64,000 nucleotides of DNA from Paramarasmius palmivorus. Its lineage: Eukaryota; Basidiomycota; Agaricomycetes; Agaricales; Marasmiaceae. Below, piece after piece: positions 56,472 through 64,000 of the stretch. The number at the start of each line of letters is the position of its first letter. Position 1 is the first letter of the stretch. The notes under the pieces are model-generated. The model saw nothing but the letters and a program-made list of their open reading frames with translations. It searched no databases and was not told where the DNA came from. The stretch is from assembly GCA_037176845.1 (NCBI GenBank), contig JAYKXP010000008.1, forward strand, positions 930,001-994,000, given 5' to 3'. A program made the position numbers and the translations under genes.

Positions 56472-56618
56472 TTTAATATCGACCAATTGTTGGGCCTCTC
56501 CAAGGCAGGAGCTGAACCAATGATTGAATTCCATGATATTTAAGAGCTAAAGCTTAAAGCCGTATTTCATGTTCTGTACAAATTGTCATATCGAGATGAA
56601 GACAATGCCGTCCTTCGT

Positions 56619-59600
56619 CTAGTTCCATGAAAGCATCTGGGCAACGTTCAAATCAATGGTGAGGTTCTGGACCTTGAGTTCCTTCAGATCTGGGTTGTAG
56701 TCCCAAGATCCTGCTGTAGCATTGTCCAACGAAATTTCTCGTGGTTCCCCTGCGACGCCGAGAATGACAATCTCTTCCAACTTTTGCTCGACGTGGAATT
56801 CTCCAACGGGGTTCAGATGCAACACGTTACCCGCCACAGAGAACGACACGGTAGTGTTGGGTCCAGGTGGATTACTGATGCCATCATCAAGGTACGAGGA
56901 GCCAAACGCTTCCCCGGATTGTGAGAGTGAAATGAGTAGGGAGAATGGGCCTTGACGCGTCTCTTCGGTGGTATATGCTGGCTTGGCATGAAGAAGAATA
57001 GCAGAGCCATCTCTGACATGAACATTAATATGCCCAAGAGGAGCTGAGAGTGTTGCAGTGCCTTCGGATGAAGGCTCAACCACAGCATGAGTGTAGAAAT
57101 CACGCCATATAACTTGGCCTCTACCAGGGAATGTTCCTTCAACCGTGGTGACATTGGGTGTCAAAACAGGCGTGACCAGTATGTCTCTTCCAATCATGAA
57201 TTGGCGGTCCAAGCTGAAGAGCTCTGGTTCGTCTGGGAATTCGAAGAAGAGTGCCCGGACAGGGGGTGTACCTCGTGTTGAAGAATTGGCGAATAGGGTA
57301 TACTGCCAGAGGTCAGCGATCTTTCAGATGCTAGTGGACAAACATACCCAGTAAGGCAGCATGGAGTATCTGGTTGCAATAGCTGTCCGAGAGGCATCGG
57401 CCACGCTCTCCCAGCGGTACGGCTCTTGTGAGATTGCCCCAAGAGTGTTGTGGTTGCGGTAGAACGGCGTAAACGCAGACAGCTGCATCCAACGATTGCA
57501 AAGTTCCTCGTCCGTATTACCATCTAGCAATGTAGATCGATCAGAGGCTAATGTTAAGGTAATAGTATGCTCGACTGACTGAATCCACACGCATCGGCGC
57601 CCACGAACGGAATTTGGAAAAGCTGGAACTGCAATACACCTTGAATATTGAGGTACAAGTACTTCCCATCTGAAAAGCCATATTGACGGTCAGCAGTAGA
57701 TTGGGTGCACGTATCAATCTCCCTACTTTGAGAAGTTGTCACCGAGCTGATAATGAGAGTTTAGCCTCAAAGATGTTTCTGATACAAATCGAGAAAACCT
57801 ACCCAGTGACCAGTCCACTTTCCGGACGACGGGAAAGTTGATCGTGATATGATGAAAGGTCGTTTTCCCGGCTGAAGTTGTTGCAAAGCCAGGTGGGTAG
57901 TCTTTTCCTCCATCATCCCATACATGTTATGCACATCGATGTCGAGGACTTCCGCCTGCATGTGTGGCATTTGTTGCTAAAGTCCTGACATACAGAGGAC
58001 CGTTTGCTGATCGAGGGTGTGAGCGTTTGGATTCTCCAGGCCAGAGTGTGCATACCATTATGGATAGCATAGGGGGGAGAAACGACGTCGATGTTATCTT
58101 GATCGCCAGCCCCCAGCCCGCGCTTTGAGACTGCATCCTCAGGCTGACAGGTCAGGGTTCCGTTGACGGTGATATTGCCACTTGGTCCAAATTGTTCGGA
58201 GTCGTAGCTTTCTTTGAAATGAGTTTCACGAATCGATTGTTGAACAGTGAATCACTCGCCATTCGGGGTATTCGGTGACTAGATTTCCTGGACTCCCAGG
58301 GAGAACCAGCGGAGGCACCCCAAGGGCGCCAAGATCCTCTCCTGTGCCACTGTCCACGAAGTACGTCAGTCTGAGGCCGCGTACAAGTAAAGCTGCTAAC
58401 CAAGACCCGTTGCAGAATGATGCAATCTCGTTCATGTCGAGCCATATACCGGAGTACTCAACCCCAGAATCGCTCCAATTTTTGAGCGCTTCAGACCACC
58501 AATCCTGGGTGTTTGGCGCGAACCAATCAGGGAATACCTAAACATCACGTTATAATAAAAAAAAAGACCAATACAGAAACAGCATCGTACGGTATACCCG
58601 GGCCACACCTGTGTTTTGTGTCAGATAAGAGGTGCCAGTATAACATATCTAGACGTACTATTCCGACATGCTCAGAGCCATCAGGGTTCTTGACGAAAAC
58701 ATCCCTATCTCGAACGTCAGTACCTGTGATGAACCTGATCAAACAAAGGTGCTTACATTTCAACCCCTTTGGTGTATGGGTCGTACTGTTGAAGAGTAGC
58801 TGTTAGTATTGTCGTTGGAATACCCATGAAAACTTACAAAATCGGTATCATTAACCTGTTTCGCAAGAGCCGCATCAACAATAGGGATATCTAGATGGTT
58901 CTTCTGTATCAGTGCTTTATAGAATGACTGTATAGAATGTCCATACATTTTTGGTGATTGGAAGCCTACAAAGATATTGATACTTGTTTGAACATGCGAA
59001 TCGAAGTAACGGCTCACCAGTTCACGGATCAATTCTCTCACTTCTTCTGCGGGGAAGCGACCGGCGTCAGTCGTGAAGTCGCGGAATGTGTTGTATAAAT
59101 CGATATCGTTCCACATGACTGTAACATATTCAGATTCAAACTGTACCCCTCTATGATGACACTCACCTTCAAGCGGCACGCCAGCAGCACGCATATTCTG
59201 AACTTGAAACTATTGTATAAGCAGAAAGTATATGTAATGCGAAGTGCCCTCACCTTGTTCACGCGTCTCGTTTACATTGTGGTATCCCCAGCTATCACAG
59301 TGCACTCATGAGCCCCCGAGCTTCAAGGACGCGTTTAAATACCCACCGGCATAGATGAAAACCAAAGCCCCAGAGAGGTTGCCACGTCGGCAATCCTATC
59401 ATTTCACCGTATTGTTCGACGACAGCCGAAGGACTCGGTCCAGAGAAAAAGTAAAGATCGAGTGTCCCACCAATCATCCTGTATTGAACAAGAGATTGAA
59501 CCGCGTTTTGAGGTGTCAGAAGCATGATATCTCCTCCAGCGGAACTATTCAAACGTGAGTTATATCACTCCGACGGTAGATCTAGATGCTAGCTCACCTC

Positions 59601-60569
59601 ATTAAGAAGACGCCGTGAGACATCGAGGTCTGTGTGGTCTCGTTGTATCGATGCTCCAAGTAAAAGGGATGGGAACCATACCTAATCGACGATGATTTCA
59701 GCAAAGTATAGCACTTTCACGGCATTGCTTACATGTTCTCGTCGATTGGGTCGGCAGCGTCTCGAGCCCACATAGTCTGTATCGATCCTCCCCCTTCGAC
59801 TATACGTCTTCTAAACCCAGTTTCAGCGTAATACTCTCCTAGGCCATATATATTCGCATCTTCGGGAAGAGTGGAGGTAAGCTATTCTGACGCGTCAGTC
59901 TTCCCATATGATGGTAACGCGTGAAATCAAATACCTGAAGGTACTGGTCCTCGAAGACAAGGTCGAACCCGTCTAATGCCGTACTGGTGTCACTCTCAAT
60001 AGCTGGTGGGAGTGGTGCAGAAGGAAGCGAGCCAAGCCTCGTGTCAAATAGCGGGGGCAGGGAAGGGTCGGTACGCCGAGTAATCCAAAATGCAAAGGGG
60101 GCGGGTTCATAATTGAATACAAGATCCGAGCTCTCTTTGAATGAGTCGGATGGTGCAGGAGGTCGCGAAATAATCGATTCTGGGATGGTGTACTGTTTCT
60201 CGTCTGAATCATATATGTTGACGCGCAATCTAAGTCAATGAGTTTAATATCTGTTACGCAAAAAGTGTTTCTCTCCCACCTTGATATACTTTCATATGCA
60301 ACTTCAATAGTCAGACTTGGAACATCGGTCCCAAATGCATTACACGGAGCCCCGGCAAGGCTTAGCTGGGCAGTGAATCCTGTCGCAGTTTCAGAAATGG
60401 AACCAAGAGAGTAACCTAGAAGGTATTAGATACGACAAGAGCCGAAGTACTGAGCGTACTCACCTGGACAGGTTGAAACATTGCGCGAATAGACATTATT
60501 ATCAGCATTTAGGACTGCCTGAGCTGCTGGGGCTAAGAAACCCACAGCGCATACAGTCTGAATCCGCAT
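56619..60569 (-). CDS. Secreted glycoside hydrolase family 31 alpha-glucosidase
   Basis: It releases glucose from the non-reducing end of alpha-glucans outside the cell. The signal peptide is [18 protein letters not shown] (an ATG at 60644 would lengthen it). The N-terminal domain follows, then [35 protein letters not shown] and the nucleophile motif [17 protein letters not shown] (Asp in WLDMNE). The acid/base region is [36 protein letters not shown] and [20 protein letters not shown] come next. The C-terminal beta domain ends [10 protein letters not shown]. More than ten introns. A frame break near 57655-57662 is cured by one T fewer, joining NFSKWEVL to [10 protein letters not shown]. The 114-base intron 59017-58904 is open and divisible by three, so retention would insert 38 residues. 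Confidence 0.9.
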
Positions 60570-60909
60570 GATGGTTAATGCAAGAAAGAGAATGCTGTGG
60601 AACCTTTTGAACGAGAAACTTCTCTGGAGCGGGAAGCTAAACATGGTGTTTGAGCTTCAGCCGACTTCTTGATCGCACAGAACTGAATAGTTTCATACCT
60701 GAAGCTCATGACACATGTACGTCAAATGCCGTATAATTCTCCTCTTCCTTGAGGTCATTCTTCGTCAATTGCGTGGATTCCTGATATTTTCGTGGGCGGA
60801 AGCATGAGGAGTGGTGATGAGAGTGGTGAAGCACAAGAATAGATGGGTCAAGCGCCTACAAACCCCGCGTGGGATCTGGCATTTCCCTTGCTCCTTGCGA
60901 CCTACCACG

Positions 60910-61843
60910 ATGGTCAAGAAGAATTCGAAGCTCGCACAAAACAAGACTTCTCGTTCTACCCAGACGCCTGCCATTGCTTCCAAGTCACCTTCGATATCGT
61001 TTCCAACAATCTACCCAAAACAAGAGGGAGATATTGACTCCCAAATTGTTCTAACAGACCAAATAATCCTTCTGAATGGCTTCTTCACAGCATCAGAGTG
61101 TCAGGCATTTACAAGACTAATCGACGGCTTACCATTGGAATTGACACCTCCTAAAAAGCGTGGCGAAGCAGAACGCGTCAATTGTACGTTTGTTCGACTT
61201 CATGGACTTGGCGGCTGATCGCAATGCAGATCGATTTAGCGTTCAGTCTTCGGAGTTTGCTCAGATATTATTTTCCTTACTTGTTCCTCATCTACCAGAG
61301 CTGTCAACAGACGGGGGCAAAATGAAGCCCGTAGCATGCAACTCCAACATCCGGATGTACAAATATACACCTGCTCAGTACTTCGGGTGAGTTTCGCCAA
61401 CACTCAAATTCTCGTCCAGCACTTGACCGAGCATGCTGGCTTAGTCCACATTACGATGACTCTGTCAATGATCCATTAAATGGCACGCATTCAGAGTGGA
61501 CAATACTCATATACCTAACTGGTGTTGAAGACGGCGTTGAAGGTGGAGAGGTAGGCATAACTGTACTCCTGGCGCTGTTCTTAGAATGTAACTCAACGCC
61601 TGCTACAGACATTATTCTACAAAACTGAGAAGCGCAAACCAGCCGATACCATCGTTGCACCGCTTATCCGAGGGACAGCACTCCTCCATCGGTTAGTGAG
61701 ATTGTGTAGATTCCGTAGCACGTCTGCTAACCCGTGCACTGAACAATGACAGTCACGGCCAACATTGCTTGTTTCACGAGGGATCAAAAGTCCTCAAGGG
61801 TACCAAATATGTCCTTCGGTCAGACCTCATGTTCCGCCGATGA
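60910..61843 (+). CDS. 2-oxoglutarate/Fe(II) dioxygenase (prolyl 4-hydroxylase type)
   Basis: Exons 60910-61183, 61230-61386, 61445-61550, 61609-61691 and 61753-61843 give 236 residues in frame. The start MVKKNSKLAQNKTSRSTQTP is basic. The double-stranded beta-helix carries the iron ligands: His and Asp in YFGPHYDDSVND, and the distal His in HRHGQHCLFHEGSKVLKG, with Lys or Arg after it for 2-oxoglutarate. ILIYLTGVEDGVEGGETLFY is typical of the family. The substrate is unknown. An ATG at 60811 in the same frame seems less likely. It ends 17 bases from the convergent RRP3 gene. Confidence 0.85.
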
Positions 61844-61860
61844 ACGGAACGGCCCAGGGA

Positions 61861-63364
61861 TCATCGACTCCTACTCTTCTTCTTCCTTTCCGGTAAACCA
61901 GCCTCCACTTCATCATCGTCCCTGTCTCCACCGTCGTTCTTTGCACCATTGCCTCGACGTCTCTTCTTGCCGCTGGCGTTCTGCTTGCTCCTTTAACTCA
62001 ACCGTAGCCAGTCTACCTGCTTCTGCTACTCGCTCCTTCAGCAAAGCAACTTCTTCGGCATCTGATGGCCATAGGTCCATCTTCTTCCAATCACTTTTTC
62101 GATGCGTTGTATCAATTCAACATCGTACTGGGTGACAAGGGTAATGGATTTTCCTGCTCTCCCAGCCCTAGCAGTACGTCCTACGCGATGGATGTAGTCT
62201 TTAGAATGGGTTGGAATGTCGAAGTTGATGACTACGTCCACGGAAGGTATATCGAGACCCCTTCGAAGTAGTTTAGCGACATTCTCAGGACGAATTAAGC
62301 TACTCATACTCACCTGCTCGCAACATCAGTAGCCACTAGAACCTTCCTTCCACCACTTTTAAACTTCCCGAGTGCACCGAGTCGTTGACTCTGGCTTAAC
62401 TGCCCATGCAATGGTACCGCAGGAAATCCTAGTGAACGCAGAATGATGGATAATCGGGATGCATCGTGGACGGTGCGAGTGAATATGATGATTGAATTTT
62501 GAGCTAGTGAGTTGGCAAGATAAACCAGATATGCGTCCTTGTCCTTCAAAGGCATCAAGAGATAATACTGTAGTAGAGTGGATACAGTCTGATATCTGAC
62601 CGAGTATAATTGAGCTAGTTGAGCAGAGATAAACAGAATCGAACTCACTTTTCGGACACTTCTACCCTGATGGGGTTCGAAAGACTTGCTCGTTGAAGTT
62701 TTGCTACCTTGGTTGTCATTGTTGCCGAGAAGAGGTAGGTGGACCGTTCCTTGGGTATGACCTTGAGGATTTTATCAATGACTGGACCAAAGTCCATGTC
62801 AAGTAGCCTATCGGCTTCATCCAGAACCTAGGCGCATAATCAGAATAGAACAACCGTGACGAAGTATAACTTGCGCACCAAAAATTTTAAGCTTCGCAAG
62901 TTGAAAACCTTTGGTGTTTTCCAGGTGATCGTTCAACCGACCAGGAGTAGCGACCACAATGTGTGGACGCTTTCGCAAGAGCAACAGCCTGTGCTGTAAT
63001 CTCCATCCCACCAACAATGACCGCACATCTCACACCCATAGCAGCACCTAACGCCTCGAATTGATTTGATATTTGATAGGCTAGTTCACGGGTTGGAGCA
63101 AGAACGCAGGCGAAGAGTCCCTTTGGGTCATCCCATAGCTTTTGAAGGATAGGTAGCGCAAATGCTGCTGTTTTTCCAGACCCAGTAGCAGCTACCCCGA
63201 TGATATCTCGGCCTTCGAGTGCATGGGTATAGCTTCTGACTGGATTTGAGTTGGGGTGGTGAATTTGAGTTGCTCTAGGGCTTCAAGTAAAGGATCTATA
63301 AGGCCCAATGAGCGAAAAGTGACTGGTTCGGCGCTAGAGGTACTTGCTTCCTCTGGAGATGGCA
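61861..63364 (-). CDS. RRP3: DEAD-box RNA helicase RRP3 / DDX47
   Basis: It is an ATP-dependent helicase for 18S rRNA maturation. The start at 63364 gives [20 protein letters not shown], then the Q motif [10 protein letters not shown], Walker [26 protein letters not shown] and SAT. The second domain has [33 protein letters not shown] and [15 protein letters not shown]. The C-terminal tail is Lys/Arg-rich ([16 protein letters not shown] ... [11 protein letters not shown]). At least three frame breaks: one C missing in ATACCC (about 63210), one A extra before CGTCCACAC (about 62974), one A missing in GGAAGAAG (about 62085). All are homopolymer positions, so an active gene with consensus errors is likely. 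Confidence 0.9.
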
Positions 63365-63502
63365 TGTGGTGAGAGTGAAGAGCAAAAATTTCTGTCCTAT
63401 CGCAAAAGGAAAGCGGTTCTCACAGCGCATTCCCAGAGAACGCGTCACCCGCGTCGACCTTTCGCACTTCAGAATCACATCGACCACTACACCTCTAAAG
63501 CT

Positions 63503-64000
63503 ATGGATGAGATTGGAATTGAAATACAGAAAGTCGTGCGTATTTCTCACATAGTCCTATACGTTTGGCTAAGAAGTTACCAAGGAACCAACCTTTGGCT
63601 CAGTCGTGACTGAGAAAACGGCATTGTATCAGGAATTACAAGAGGAGGATCTCTACACGAAATACAAGAAGCTTTCTCGTCATCTAGAGCTTTTGGAGAT
63701 CCAGGAAAGCTATATCAAAGATGAACAAGCGAACCTCAAGCGCGAGCTCATTCGTGCCCAAGAGGAAGTCAAACGGATTCAATCCGTACCACTTGTAATT
63801 GGTCAATTCTCGAGGCAATAGACCAACACACTGGAATCGTTGGTTCAACAACAGGATCGAACTATGTTGTTCGGATACTGTCTACTCTCGACCGCGAGCT
63901 CCTGAAAACCCTCATCATCCGTAGCCCTACATCGCCACTCCAATGCTCTCGTCGACATCCTCCCGCCCGAAGCCGACTCTTCAATCTCAATGTTAGGGAA
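63503..64000 (+). CDS. RPT3: 26S proteasome ATPase RPT3 (PSMC4), N-terminal part
   Basis: It is a subunit of the hexameric AAA ring of the 19S particle. Exon 1 (63503-63539) starts [12 protein letters not shown] and joins across a small intron to exon 2 at 63574: [20 protein letters not shown]. The coiled coil [22 protein letters not shown] continues [20 protein letters not shown], then [20 protein letters not shown] and the OB domain. Two single-base breaks, TTCTCGAG near 63809 (one base missing) and AAAACCC near 63908 (one A extra), must be bridged. The gene runs off the right edge before the ATPase domain. It is divergent from RRP3, 138 bases away. Confidence 0.9.

Overview
The window is nuclear DNA of a filamentous basidiomycete, most likely a mushroom-forming agaricomycete. 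Genes are packed on both strands and broken by many introns of about 45-80 bases with GT..AG ends. The content is typical of that group: a trehalose phosphorylase, F-box/leucine-rich proteins, small secreted cysteine-rich proteins, and a KDZ-type DNA transposon. No bacterial, viral, CRISPR or tRNA feature was found. The species cannot be named from the sequence.

Layout, left to right: 5' end of POL5 (minus), an unrecognised protein, HSP90 with a heat-shock-element promoter, a gene of unknown function behind a cluster of MluI-box (ACGCG) sites, phosphoserine aminotransferase, TRAPPC10/Trs130, nuclear cap-binding subunit CBC2, an RRM-like probably mitochondrial protein, U4/U6.U5 snRNP 27K, eIF1, a Fyv7-like rRNA-processing factor, the PP4 regulatory subunit R2, a PAP2 lipid phosphatase, a TFIIB/BRF-like factor and trehalose phosphorylase (1-26 kb). 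A more variable region follows (26-41.5 kb): a small coiled-coil protein, three F-box genes, a secreted cysteine-rich protein, NAC-alpha, two tandem kynurenine 3-monooxygenase genes about 4 kb apart, and a secreted proline-rich protein. From 42 to 50 kb the TSC1 (hamartin) gene is interrupted by a 5.5-kb KDZ transposon. Then come three tandem genes with a double CXC (Tesmin/TSO1-like) zinc module (50-53 kb), a TRM9-like tRNA methyltransferase, a second secreted cysteine-rich protein, a secreted GH31 alpha-glucosidase, a 2OG-Fe(II) dioxygenase, the DEAD-box helicase RRP3/DDX47, and the 5' part of proteasome ATPase RPT3 at the right edge.

The main discovery is the transposon at 43918-49435. It is bounded by the direct repeat TGATCCAG (8 bases) and by inverted repeats of about 211 bases. 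It carries two intact convergent genes: a 956-residue KDZ transposase and a 354-residue companion protein. The companion's C-terminal part resembles a MADS box and its N-terminus has a Cys/His motif. The insertion lies in an exon of TSC1, so both gene halves are visible and the empty site can be inferred. 

Caution: at least 20 single-base frame breaks occur in otherwise well-conserved genes (HSP90 alone has seven). Almost all can be explained by one base too many or too few in a homopolymer run. They look like consensus-sequence errors rather than biology, and the coding models below read across them.
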